Source: Antedon mediterranea
Taxonomy: Eukaryota > Echinodermata > Crinoidea > Comatulida > Antedonidae
Assembly (NCBI RefSeq): GCF_964355755.1
Contig: NC_092671.1
Coordinates: 2,212,501-2,276,500 of the forward strand
DNA length: 64,000 nt
Direction: 5' to 3'
Shown: positions 1-11,271 of the stretch, in pieces
How the letters are laid out: the number at the start of each line of letters is the position of its first letter
Numbering within the stretch: the stretch's first letter is position 1
Made by a program: the position numbers and the translations under genes
Notes under the pieces: generated by a model
Told to the model about the DNA's origin: nothing
Databases searched by the model: none
What the model saw: the letters and a program-made list of their open reading frames with translations, nothing else

Positions 1-1559
1 TTTATTATTTCACATCATGCAGCTGATTTTTAAGACTTTAGTTGCAAGATAAGATTGTAATTGTTAGTATCTCTGGTAAAGTTGTAGGCAGGGAGTTTCA
101 TAACGATACCATGTTCCTTTTCTTAATACTCTTGTGAAAATAGTGGGTACAAAAATGGTACATATAAAGGCATCTTTAAAATGTCCCATAGTTGGGCTAA
201 GATGAGGTGTGTGGGTTTTTGGTTAGCGCACCCCTTTGTTTACAGTCAAGATCTTCCGTTAGTCCATGCATAAAATTCTCTGCCTAGATTACAGATCAGT
301 CTGCTACACTTCATTATTGAAACCATTACCAGGTCTTGTAGATAGAGTGTTAATATTTGTAATAAACCTAGCATTTTGTTAATCAACCTCAACAACTTCT
401 AGTGTAAAGGTACTTAAACTACATACTAAGCACTTCATGCATAGTTACTTAATAGAAAGCATGTGTGCTTATTTTTTTTAATATTAGCACAATATAAGCA
501 ATCTAACATAAGAAATAAAAATGCAAGTAATTGCCTGAAATTATAAATGGTTAGTACAGAAATTAAAATAAAATGTTATCATATTAATGATGCTTAAATT
601 AATTTGTTAAAAAAAAAAATAAAAATAATGGATAGATAACATACAAAGTTCACTTCAAGCCATGCAAAAAACAAACAAAAACAAAAGCAAAAAATATGAT
701 AAATATGACAATAGATAATAATACAATAAAGTACAGATCTCTTGCAAATTAAAACAGAGACCGGTTAAAAAAAGGTTTGATACAAAATAAAAAACAAGGA
801 ATGAAGTAAAAATAAATATATGTAGGCATAGCAAAATTAGAGGGAAACCATATCACATCTGTTTCTGTTTAGGGTGCACAAACCGGGTATATGAAATCAT
901 AAATACCCAAGACTGGAATAATATTGGTGAAAAAACATCTACAAAAATAGTAAAAATTCTACAGTAACAGAATTGATCAGCATTAAAATAAAAAGCTCAG
1001 ATGCGATATGTTTGGTATAAAATGTGCCCAATACCAACTACAAACACGTTTAGCATTCCATTTATTAATCAGAGAGCAAGCAAAAAATAAAAATAGCAAC
1101 TAAACAATATCAATGGAACTAATTTACTCAAATCGAACTATTAAAATGACAAAAATTTGCATATGAAACTACAAATATTGTGCAAAGAAAATGAAGATAA
1201 AACAAGGAGTTGGCGACAAGAAGTTAAAAAAAAGACATGGATATAAGGTCATGAACTTTGACCTAGGGTTACATGGAGACAACAGCAGAGCAAAAATGCA
1301 ATAAGGCAGAAAGTTGTTTAGTTTAATGAATTTTACAAATTTGGTTTATTTTGAAACATTATACCAGAGTTTCATAAACATATAAATAAACTGACAATTG
1401 CTATAGCAAGTAATTTATGAAAACTAGGCAAAACAGTAAATTTTAAAAACAAAATTGTGTTACAAATTGTCCATTTCTGCCAAATTGATTCAAGTGCAAC
1501 AACTGATGTGAAAGAACTTTAAGCACGCCGTGGAATAGAATTAGCATTGGGAACTTTAC
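1..1559. other. AT-rich intron or flank, no exon recognised
   Basis: A 3' continuation of the minus-strand gelsolin-type gene is expected here or beyond the edge. I looked on the minus strand for the end of the G3 domain (a VVNDGAE-like or FKQFF-like motif) and saw none. The stretch is AT-rich and otherwise featureless. Confidence 0.5.
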
Positions 1560-4500
1560 CAAGGCGTTCTTGAAAGCCCTATCTCTCTCGTTTTTTGTCG
1601 CCCCCTTTCCCTTCCACACAAAAATTCCGGATTGACCTTGATCAACGATGAAACAATCCTGCAATGATAAATTGTTAAGTATTACACAAATTATATTATA
1701 GTGTATGGGTAATACCACTGCCTCGGAGGGTGTTATTTGCTGAGTTGTGTGCTCCCTCAGAGAGGAAATGCCTTTTATGGTTTATCCAGGTAAGCCAGGC
1801 ACAAAATGGACTAAATATATTATACTATAATGCATGGATGATACCACTGTTTTGGAGTGGGAGTTACTACTTTTTGAGTCAAGTGCTCCTCAGAGTAAAA
1901 AGACCTATGTGGTTTATCCAGATAAGCTAGGCACAAAATAGACTATACTACACTCTGACAATGGATTAAACTGACAATTTCTATCAATATATTCTTTTGG
2001 TGGTCAATTTAACAACACAATAGTAATATGTTCTTTCTTTTTACATTGAATTATGTTTTGCATATCGGATTTAATAACTGTAACAATAGTAATAAAATAT
2101 GGTCTTTCTTTTTCAATCATACCACACTTTCACATATAGGATGGTAAAAACAAATGAAGCTGATTACATTCCATTTTGACAAGAAAGACAGACAAACCTT
2201 AGAATCTAGTGAACTCTGGTTGAGTGGTGGAGCTCCAATTTCAGTGACCACCAGGGATCCAGACTCATCAGTCACCCTTAAAAAAAACAATGTAATGTTT
2301 ATTGTTAATTGTTAATATAATGTTAACATTTTTCTCTGTCTTGAAACGTAAGATAAATTGATACTGGTTTACAATTAATGAACTACTTATCGATAATTAA
2401 TGTATGTAACTGTCTACATGGTAATACAATCAAAATTTATATAAAAATCAATGGCAAACATTTTCGTTTATTCCTGTCAAATTGATATATAAAATAAAGA
2501 AACAAATGGGCTTTTACTTATTCAATTTATTTAAAAATTATGATTAGGGATGTCAAACAATTTTGTTTTGAATACACTAAAACATTCATCATGAAACTGT
2601 CAGATGAGTTCTGGTTATTTTTTTAATAAAAGCAAATGAAAAATTTTCACAAATTATCAGGAAAGCTCTTCTTAACCTAACTTTCTATATAGAAAAACAT
2701 TAATATAAATCGTTATATAAGATATTATTTAAAAATAAATTTTAAGCATGTACTTACTTGTAGAGCTTTGTGTTGGCTTGAAGTTTTCTTGAGAACTTCT
2801 CATCATCACCTCCTGCTGTAGCTGGGGCAACAGACCCTTTCTGACCCCCTAGGGCGGCTAAGGCCACCGGGTTAACGTCCTTCACAGCACCGTTTAGGAC
2901 CTCTATATGTGCTCTGCCTCCCCTCTCATCATCTCGGATACTCTGGGCTACCTCTATACCCTGTCAATTTATATCATTCAGTTTATTGATATATTTTAAT
3001 AATACAGTCAACTCTCCTAATACTGAGAGCCTTTGGCTGGCATAATATATATGGTTTTTCAAAAAATCTTGTATCCTAAGTGGCTTTTATATTGCAGCCG
3101 GATTCGTTCCAGCGCCTCGAGAAAAATATTGCGGGGGCTGACATGCTTTCACATCAAGCACGAATTTCGTTATCAGATGTCAATTGAGGTCATTCATGCT
3201 CACTGTTGAACTTTACCACTGAACCCATTTTCTACAATATTTGTTTTGGACCAAATCTGACCGCAATGTGAAAGCAGCATAAATGTGTTTTTAATTGTAA
3301 AATAGAAGTTTAGACCTCAAAATACAGATTCCTACATTTGAACAGTTAAAATTAATTAATTAATTAATTAATTAATTAGTTTCTTTTATATCACTTACAG
3401 TTCAATTTTTGTCTGTGTGTGTCAATATTATATTATCAAATGTCAGTACATATATTTTTACTTTAAACATTTAATTAAAAATACTTTTCTGATAACGAAA
3501 CAATAGAAAGTGTGATGTAGAGAAATGACTCATATATAGATTATACCTTCATCTTCTCCATCCTGTTGCTATCTGTTCCATGCCATACAAAGATTTGTTG
3601 GCCTAGATCTAGAATAAAGACGTCACCTTGATTCAGGGATGCCCACTCCAACGCAACCTGCAAACAAAATAGTAACTTATTATGCCAAAGACAACCCTTA
3701 AAAACACTACCTATTTTTATATTTGTAAGAGGTTGTGGTGCAGTTTGTTGGACTTTGGACTACTGATCATGAGATCGTGGGTTCGAATTCAATGCTTGTT
3801 TCTTAGGCAAGACACTTTACTTACGTTTGCCTATCCCAAACCAGGTGTACAAATTATGGGAGTATGTTTCCATACGTGTTTGATCCAAAAATGACCAGGG
3901 TAATAATGACCAGGGTAATAATGACCAGGGTAATAATATGTAGAGTACAGCTCTTAGAGATTTCACAACATTAGGTGCTTTTTAAATCCAGAACATTATC
4001 AAATATTATCCTAAACATATTTTTGAGTGATTTAAAAAATTTCTCCTTACTGGAATAACACGAACGTTCCTTTTTCCTTTCACTTTCAGAAGTCGCTTCT
4101 CAAATTTGTTTCGATCAACTGTTTTGAATCCGGACTTAATGCCTCCAGTTTGGTACCTAAATTTAAAAAACAAATAAATAAAATATTTCAATTAAATCTG
4201 AAATTTAATAATTTATTTAAAATAAAAAAAAAGGTATAGGTACTTACCGGATTCCCTTCTTAAAGTACGAGACAAAGAGTTGACTTTCATGTTCTTGCAC
4301 TTCTCGATGTTGGACAGGGCTCCCTCCAAGCTGGTCATCCAACTCAACTGTCTTGTATGCTGCAACTCCTGCCTCATCCTGGTAAGATTAGAAAAAAGCC
4401 GCTCTTGAATATGATTGAACCATCCTCATACGGAAAAAATGGTAAGGTGGTTGGCCCATGTAATCATAAAAATCCAAACCCTCATACGCCTCTACTTTAT

Positions 4501-7366
4501 ACAGTATTATAAGCACTATTTCACTCTTTTCTCTTTTAATAGTCTCATATACAAAACATAAGTTAAGTGTAAACAAATAAATAAAATAAAACTTGAAACA
4601 TTTGAAGGTCTTACTTACATTAGAAGTTTCACGTCCAAGCCAAAAATGAATATTCCAATCAAAACCATTTCCGACCTTGCGAGTCTATAAAATAAAGAAA
4701 ATTATTACATACTTAAGTTACTAATAACTCATAATCAATTGTTCATACATTAATAAGTGAATTGTAAAAATGTATTTAGTATTTATCAAGGCAGAAAAAT
4801 GGGATAAAATAGTAATACAGTAGCTAATTGAATGTAACCCAAAAGTGTGTATGATGAGGATTTAATGTTGACAACTTTAAGACTGCTTTCATGTGGAAAT
4901 TGTATTAAATATTTGGAGAAAAAAACCTGAGTTTGGATTGGCAATTTATATGTATTTTAATTGCAGCTGAATGGAAGTGTCTGTTGCTAGATGAGTGATT
5001 ATAAATGACAAACAGAAGGCAGGTGTCATCGACTATTGCTTTCTACGTCGTCGTTTAAAATACTACTCATAGATTAAAATATTTACATTCTGTTTTCAAC
5101 CAATATTTCTTTAAAAACACATTTCTGTAAAGGCACTTCTCTGCTCCGGCACGGTTCTGGTTCGGCGAATGTGCAAGCAATATCTAGACCATGTCCTGTT
5201 TGCTAGTTATTTGAACAGCAATAAATCCATCGCTAGTGGGTACATCATTGTGAAATTTAATTTAATTTTTATTTTATTTAATCGAAACCAACAGCGATAA
5301 TTACCGCCACTAACAGGTTTGATACAAACAAAGCCAGGACTGTTTAAAGCACCTTGATTGGTCCTAACATTGATCAAGGGCTTCTCTCGTCCAGTGCCCA
5401 CCTTGACCAGAGGTCTGAGGCAGATACTAGATGCAGGGGCTGCCATAAGAGTCAGCAGTGCTGATTTCAAATGCCTAACGGGACCCCAGCTCCGTATACA
5501 GCACCCGTTATTCCCAGATGGTCTCCCATCCAAGCTCTAACCAGGCCCAACGTCGCTTAACTTCGGTGATCTGACGAGAACCGGTGTTTCAACGTGGTAA
5601 AGCCGTATTCAACGTGGTAAAGCCGTATAAATATTTTCCCTTTAAATACCAATCTAAGGCTGCTATATGGACTGGATACACATGTAATTCTATTTGAGCA
5701 CTCATTACAATATGGAAAAAATCTCATAGGGAGCGTTTATTAGAAACAATACAGTATTTCAATATTAAATGCATTTAAATATTGAGACACTGTTAAGCAG
5801 ATGTATGATGAATAGTTATATAGGCATGCACGGCACCCAACTCAAAGTCTAATAGTAAAAGGATAGTCGATTGACACGCCAATTAATATTGGCTGTTAGA
5901 AATGTTTACATACCACCTACACAGCCACAAACTACTGGTGATGAAATGTAGGATAGATCTCACTGCTAGAAAATTGTCAATAAATTGAACCCAATTACTG
6001 ATTTATTATGTGACTCTTTATCAATTACCTTGCCCAAAATAGGCGTGTATGTTTAGTCTAGTCACAGCAGTGACCGTATGTAAATTTGATTAAGCACAAA
6101 CTGGGGTATACTCCCACAGTAAGCCCACACTGGTGTATAAGTCTACACTGGTAGATAAGCTCAAACTGGTACAGTATATAATATAACTCTACACTGATGA
6201 ATATGCCCACGCTGATGTATAAGCCCATGCTTGTATATAAGCCAATGCTGGTGAATAAGCCCACGTTGGTGTATAAGCCCAAGCTGGTGAATAAGCCCAC
6301 GCTGGTGTATAAGCCCACGCTGGTGTATAAGCTTACACTGGTATATAAGCCCATGCTGGTGAATAAGCCCATGCTGATGTATAAGCCCAGGCTGGTGTAT
6401 AAGCCCACGTTTGTGTATAAGCCCACGTTTGTGTATAAGCCCATGCTTGTATAAGCCAACGCTGGTGAATAAGCCAATGCTTGTATATAAGCCCACGCTG
6501 GTGTATATGCCTATGCTGGTGCATAAGCCCACGCTGGTATATAAACCCATGCTGGTGTATAAGCCCACGTTGGTGTATAAGCCCATGCTGGTATATAAGC
6601 CTACACTGGTATATAATAAGCCCACACTGGTTGATAAGCCATCGTGTTGAATAATAAATGAGTAGGTACTCAAAGGCTGGCAGATACTTTATTCGTTAGT
6701 CAACATGAGCCAAAGAACATAACTATCCCAGTGAAGAATAATCAAAGTACACTGTGCTACTAGGAAATGAGATTGTGTATTGTATAATAAATAATGTACG
6801 CCCAATAAATTAAATAAAACAAACAACTAGAGCAGTTATAATTTGCTCTATATATACCTCTAACTGTACACAATATACTTCATCAACCATGGATATCAAT
6901 TCAATGGGGTTGACAAGGCCACAAGACATTATCAAATTCTAACAATTTACTGTAGTACAGTACTACAACGGTCAACTCTCCCAATACAGGCCACCTTTGG
7001 GCTGGCCTAAAATATCGGGTTTTTCAAAAAGTCTGGTATTCTGAATGTGTTTCTAATGGTAAAATGAATTTGGTACTTTTTGGACCTCAAGGAAAGTCTG
7101 GTTTTTGGAGATTTTCCTGTTTTCAGAGAGTTTGGTATTGGTAGAGTTGACTCAGACTAATATTATACTTTTAAGATTTCAATAATATGCGTTGATTTCT
7201 TTAATGACTATTTACTCACATGAAGGACAATGTAAGAATCTCCTTGGAAGAAGTGACCATAATCTTTCTCTGGCCAACTCACAACTTTCATGTTCTCAAT
7301 CCTCCAGATCTTAATACCTTCTTTCCTGCCTGCATCCCTAAATGCTGGATCAATTTGCAAAGCCAT
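1560..7366 (-). CDS. Gelsolin-superfamily actin-severing/capping protein (partial, C-terminus missing)
   Basis: Eight coding exons, in transcript order: 7366-7220, 4684-4619, 4378-4248, 4156-4051, 3657-3547, 2960-2758, 2276-2198, 1658-1560. All joins keep frame across GT-AG sites and give 314 codons. The start ATG sits in an ideal context (gccaccATGG). G1 (about residues 1-125) carries [25 protein letters not shown] and LDDQLGG, then [17 protein letters not shown]2 (about 145-240) has [18 protein letters not shown] and IFVWHG. G3 begins near LYKVTDESG and has [19 protein letters not shown]. This is the Ca-dependent, actin filament severing and barbed-end capping architecture. Roughly 55 more residues would finish a three-domain severin/fragmin/CapG-type protein; a six-domain gelsolin or villin cannot be excluded, because the last donor (gtaaag at 1559) leads towards the left edge and I found no matching exon in 1-1559. 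A 5'UTR acceptor lies at 7399-7398, so the promoter is further right. Confidence 0.93.
3007..3092. mobile_element. Fragment of MITE family B (CAACTCTCC ends)
   Basis: Begins GTCAACTCTCCTAATAC and continues with a GGCTGGCATAAT tract and TTTTTCAAAAA, matching the left part of the fuller copy at 6971-7151. The right terminus is not visible. It lies in a gelsolin intron. Confidence 0.5.
3362..3380. repeat. (AATT)n microsatellite
   Basis: Five uninterrupted AATT units in a gelsolin intron. Confidence 0.8.
3728..3937 (+). mobile_element. tRNA-derived SINE with 15-bp tail repeat
   Basis: A tRNA-like head has an A-box-like TGGTGCAGTTTGTTGG and a B box GGTTCGAATTC at 3780-3790. It is followed by a non-tRNA body (GGCAAGACACTTTA, then TATGGGAGTATGTTTCCATACG) and three exact copies of GACCAGGGTAATAAT at 3893-3937. 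The body resembles the minus-strand sequence near 9630-9690. It is an intronic insertion and does not fold as a functional tRNA. Confidence 0.65.
5340..5627 (-). mobile_element. 5S-rRNA-derived SINE-like element (SINE3 type) or 5S pseudogene
   Basis: On the minus strand, 5607-5497 is clearly 5S rRNA-like. It contains CACCGGTTCTCGTCAGATCA, the box A region AAGTTAAGCGACG, the box C region GGTTAGAGCTTGGATGGGAG and the 3' end GGGTGCTGTA. The 5' end TACGGCTTTACCACGTTGAA is duplicated in tandem (5627-5608 and 5607-5588). There is no T-run terminator after the 5S end; instead the sequence runs on into an unrelated GC-richer body of about 150 bp (to about 5340). A Pol III-promoter head fused to a foreign tail is the organisation of 5S-derived SINE3 elements. 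A single 5S pseudogene with captured flank is the alternative. It lies in gelsolin intron 1. Confidence 0.7.
6120..6650. repeat. 18-bp minisatellite (about 29 degenerate units)
   Basis: Tandem array of an 18-bp unit of the form GCCCACGCTGGTGTATAA, with many point variants and a few short indels. Because the unit is a multiple of three, several frames on both strands stay open and give repeating hexapeptides such as YKPTLV. It lies inside gelsolin intron 1 without codon or splice evidence, so I treat the open frames as an effect of the repeat. Confidence 0.9.
6971..7151. mobile_element. MITE family B copy (about 181 bp, terminal inverted repeats)
   Basis: Left end GTCAACTCTCCCAATAC and right end GTATTGGTAGAGTTGAC are near-exact inverted repeats of about 17 bp. 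The interior carries no reading frame. Related sequences lie at 3007 and 8182. Confidence 0.65.
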
Positions 7367-7447
7367 GGTGGCAATAGAGGAAATGCCTAGGTACTATCTG
7401 AAGAAGAAAATAAGAGGTTTTATTGTAAATTGACTATGTTATTCTTA

Positions 7448-7704
7448 AGCTCTGTCTACACTATCAAACTTTATGTGACAACAAAATCTCGAAATAAAGC
7501 CCATACTATCTTGAAAGGGGGCTTTATTTCGAGATTGGCTTCTTTTTTAGAGTACTTTTGCAAACTGTGGAGGGGGGCTTCTTTTCGAGATTTAAGCCCA
7601 TGGGCTTCTTTTCGAGGTTTTACGGTATACGGACATGATGATGTCATTTCACTACCATATTTGGGCACATCACACTTTTTTATCAAACTAGTTTGATAGT
7701 GTAG
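7448..7704. mobile_element. Palindromic MITE family A, copy 1, with a nested insertion
   Basis: Left terminus AGCTCTGTCTACACTATCAA follows TTA. The right arm ends with ACTAGTTTGATAGTGTAG, but the last bases have decayed. The copy is split by an insert (about 7487-7625) that itself has inverted AATCTCGAAATAAAGCCC arms. Confidence 0.75.
7487..7625. mobile_element. Foldback insert nested inside MITE A copy 1
   Basis: Starts with AATCTCGAAATAAAGCCC; the inverted partner GGGCTTTATTTCGAGATT follows after a short spacer. Then come repeated GGCTTCTTTTTT and GGGCTTCTTTTCGAG motifs. The surrounding MITE A sequence resumes on both sides, so this inserted second. Confidence 0.5.
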
Positions 7705-7814
7705 CTATGCTATCTTTGATCGATTGATTAACAATATAAAAACAATAATGTACAACATGGCAGGGCATTTACAGTATTTGAAATGGTGTTTCATTAGCAA
7801 ACCTCTGTACAGCG

Positions 7815-7985
7815 TGGTTCCCACTAGCGACGCAACGCAAGGACGTAACGCAACGCAAGTGAATTTACCAATCACAAGCGATGGCTTATTCGCTTGTGAT
7901 TGCTAACTGTCTATAACTTCGCTTGTCATTGGTTAAAACGCTTGCGTTGCGTTTACGTCCTTGCGTTACGTTCTAGTGGGAACCA
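7815..7985. mobile_element. MITE with about 45-bp terminal inverted repeats
   Basis: Left end TGGTTCCCACTAGCGACGCA and right end CGTTCTAGTGGGAACCA are inverted copies. The arms continue through ACGCAAGGACGTAACGCAAC and its complement, and the centre is a further small palindrome (AATCACAAGCGA...TCGCTTGTGATT). GC-rich for this region, non-coding, about 171 bp. Confidence 0.75.
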
Positions 7986-8181
7986 AGCTTAAATTGTCTT
8001 TTATCATGTAATAAACCATTGTAGAAACTTTGTAAAATAATTACTTTACAAATTTGAAGCTATTCAACTGTTTTGTAAAGACTGCACACATCAATGGAGA
8101 TGAGGAGGATCAAACGTGTACAAACTGTAAACAATATATTTGTGTATTCAAAACATTCCGTTACACATTATATTAATATTT

Positions 8182-8344
8182 GTCGACTCTCCCAATACTC
8201 GACTCTCTTTGAAAATGGAAATTCCACAAAACCAGAAATTTCTTGAGGTCTACTGTAAAAGGTCCCAAATTCCATTGACCAGAGGGTTTGAAAAAAATAT
8301 GAATACTACAGTACACCCAAGGGTGGTGGTATTGGAAGAGATGA
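8182..8344. mobile_element. MITE family B copy
   Basis: Left end GTCGACTCTCCCAATAC; right end GGTATTGGAAGAG. The interior resembles the copy at 6971-7151 in reverse order of arms and has diverged. Confidence 0.55.
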
Positions 8345-8777
8345 TCACCGTAAAAGATCTGTTGTATTAATGAACACAAATTAGCAGAGCATAAATCAAG
8401 TAAAACTTTCCACCCTGTAGCAAAATGGAAGCTTCCACAAACATTATTAGAATAAATGAAATACTGTGTTAAAGGTTAAATAAATATAGAAAATATGAAT
8501 ATGTGTATAATAGTTAACTAATGAACAAGAAGAAAGTTAAACAATCAAAATAAGGAACTAACTGTGTATTAATTCTGCCAAGAAATATTATTCAAGATAA
8601 ATAATTAATTTCAAAATATATTTTACAGTATTTTCTTTAAAAAAAGTCAGATATATAGATGGCTATCTGAAAATATGCATTAAAATAAAACAATAGATAT
8701 TAACAATGATGTATTATTACCCAGATAAGGTAAATTTTAGTAAAAAATATTCAATTAATTTCTCCCACATTTCACAG

Positions 8778-8845
8778 GAAAGTGTCCCTTTAATAGTGGT
8801 GTCCCTTTAACAGTGCTTTCTCAAATGAGGGGTTCTGCTGTATGA
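8778..8845. mobile_element. Fragment of MITE family C (GTGTCCC motifs)
   Basis: Two GTGTCCCTTTAA tracts followed by a terminus-like GAGGGGTTCTGCTGTA, which matches the GAGGTTCTACTGTA end of the copy near 54.7 kb. Confidence 0.4.
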
Positions 8846-8884
8846 GTCACGATAAAATCTCAAACCAGTACAGTATTTCTTTTA

Positions 8885-9017
8885 AGCTCTGTCTATACTA
8901 TCAAACTAAAAAAAGGTGTGACATGCCCAATTATGGTAGTGATATGACATCATCATGTCCATATATGGGCACATCACATTTTTTTGCCCTATAAAGTTTG
9001 ATAGTGTAGACAGGGCT
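8885..9017. mobile_element. Palindromic MITE family A, copy 2
   Basis: Full-length, 133 bp. AGCTCTGTC start and GACAGGGCT end, flanked on both sides by TTA (8882-8884 and 9018-9020). Internal half-palindromes are built on GTGCCCATATATGG-like sequence. Confidence 0.85.
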
Positions 9018-9604
9018 TTACAATTATAGTACATTCATCATATGGAAAGTCTCCCAAAGTACTGTAATATAAATTTAAAGTAAACATGTTATTATATAAT
9101 TGTACATGTTTTGAACTTGCACAAATTACCTAAAGTATCATTTTACATTATTAATTTTAAGTCTCAACAAACACATTTAACACAGCTGTTCTGATTGGCT
9201 GCCACTAGCTGCTGACCCATAGTAATACAACTACACCAGCTGAATGAGACGCAACTTGTAATACTAACCGGCCAACTAAAGGCATTGATATCTGGCCAAC
9301 TATAGACATTGATACCTGGCCAAGTCCATTAACAGTTTACTCATTAACAAAAACAGTGTCTACCGCTTGTGTCTACCACACTCGTTGTGGAGATGAATAC
9401 TTTGACCTACGGTACAAAGTTTTCTGCATATGGAACTTTAAACTGATGTATTATATTTTGCAGTTGAATTCATTTCAACAGGCCTATAATGCTATAAAAA
9501 AATCAGCCTATAATAATTATCTACACTGTATGTAGTATCTTATAATATTTTAAATACTATCGTTTCAAAAGATGTACATTTGTTCTTATATAATGATGTA
9601 GCAC

Positions 9605-9785
9605 AATGATTATAAGCGCTTCACATTAGTACCCAGTCTATTTGTTTTTGGTATCAACCACGTATGGAAACGTACTCCCATAATGCAGCTACTATAGTAA
9701 TCAGTGCTAATTTTTGTACACCGGACCTACGGTTTATAGTAGTTATCCGAGAAGACAACAATGGAGCTATTTCACTGTCTTAACT
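9605..9785 (-). mobile_element. SINE-like repeat fragment
   Basis: Read on the minus strand it has TCTTCTCGGATAA, ATAAACCGTAGGTCC, TATGGGAGTACGTTTCCATACG and a GTGAAGCGCTTATAA end. The same blocks recur near 33.1 kb, 48.4 kb and in the tail of the SINE at 3728. Confidence 0.45.
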
Positions 9786-10550
9786 CACTTCATCTTATGA
9801 GTTTTAGGGTTTAAGTACTAATATGTATAGTGTTATAGGGTTACATGGTATATATGTACAGTATGTGGTTCACTATTATTGATAGTGTTGTGTGGCTTGG
9901 GCTATTATAAATTAGTCGGACTTGTAAATTACACATTTAAATCTAGTTTACATCAACAAATACTATGTAATACATGCTGTAATTCTATCGTCTAATTAAT
10001 TATTAAGTGAACGAACTTAACTTAATTACGATGTTACACCAGTTATTTTATTTTTATGTGAATTAGTTTGTTTATTAATCATTATGACGAGTTTAAATAT
10101 AAAAGTTGTTAGAATCGTGTTAGCAGGGATATGATCATTGTCCCAAGGTCAACCACAGATTGACCTCGCAATAATCCTTTAGTATAATATGATGTTTAGG
10201 AGTACAATAATGGTTTATAAACAAAATATTACAAATACCTGTACAGTAGTAGGTTTTGGGATTATCAGGTTTGGTTTATGAAAATAACAAACATTGTTGT
10301 ACTGTAGTAGGTGTTGTTGTTATTTCCTATAATACTAGGTTAGGAAATCTACCATTAACCCCGGATTGGTACAGTATACAGTAGCATTTCAATTGTTCCT
10401 GAAAGCTAACCAAACTTTACTTTTAAAATAATCCAGAATTAAATATGATCATAGTTAGCAATTTAAAATATACTGCATTGAGGTATTTATTAAAACTGTC
10501 TTCAAAAGTCAAAGATTTAATTTTATTGATTAATAATTATTACTGATTAT

Positions 10551-10653
10551 TGATGTCATATCACTACCACCATATTTAAGCATATCACTACCATATTTTA
10601 GCACATTACACTTTCTTTTTGGTCAAACTAAGTTTGATCGTGTAGACAGAACT
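10551..10653. mobile_element. Palindromic MITE family A, copy 3 (left-truncated)
   Basis: Only the right arm remains: TGATGTCATATCACTACC, GTCAAACTAAGTTTGATCG and GTAGACAGAACT, followed by TAA. Confidence 0.65.
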
Positions 10654-11271
10654 TAAGATTTTGAAGAGATAACAGATACAAAAAAATGGCGTGGACAGCT
10701 TACTGTAGGTAAGGTCAAGTGTACGCAGATTTTATGTCATAAAAGGAGTCAATTTTGATTTTAAAAATGAATTAAATACAGATTACAAAATCAGTTTGCA
10801 TAATGAGAGCGTGATCATGTTGCTAAGATACAGTAGTACACAACTTCCTATCATCACTCGCAGGAACTGATCGTACATCATTAGAAATTTCTCATCTTAT
10901 CAACATAGCGTATTTTAAAATAATAATTAGATAAAATGAATAGCCCCAAGCAAGAATCATGCTAGAACATTTCCATAAGTTATTGATAATAACCAATTAA
11001 ACCGGCTTAATTCAACCAACCTAATTAGGTTTAAACTTAATTGAATTGGTATAGAACTTCATTTTGATACATATAAGATAATGGTTTAGAAGATATAATA
11101 TTCTAATATTGTAGAACTACAGTACTACATATTGTACCAATTTAATTAACAATACATACATGATAAACAATGTTTGTGTATGTACTATGTACTGTAGAAA
11201 GTTGTAACAAAAACATTTTATTGCACTATATTGGGTCGATTTGAAATTTTGTTTAAAGACTAAATGGTTAA

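Noticed and set aside
3728-3800. Functional tRNA gene
   Set aside because: Boxes A and B are present but the acceptor and anticodon stems do not pair; the same applies to 43.6, 50.4 and 62.9 kb.
5497-5607. Functional 5S rRNA gene
   Set aside because: Single copy, changes in the internal promoter, duplicated 5' end and no T-run terminator.
6058-6673. Overlapping open frames encoding repetitive GLYTSV/YKPTLV peptides, like an adhesive or silk protein
   Set aside because: They exist in several frames of both strands because the 18-bp unit is divisible by three; they are intronic and lack a signal peptide or splice support.
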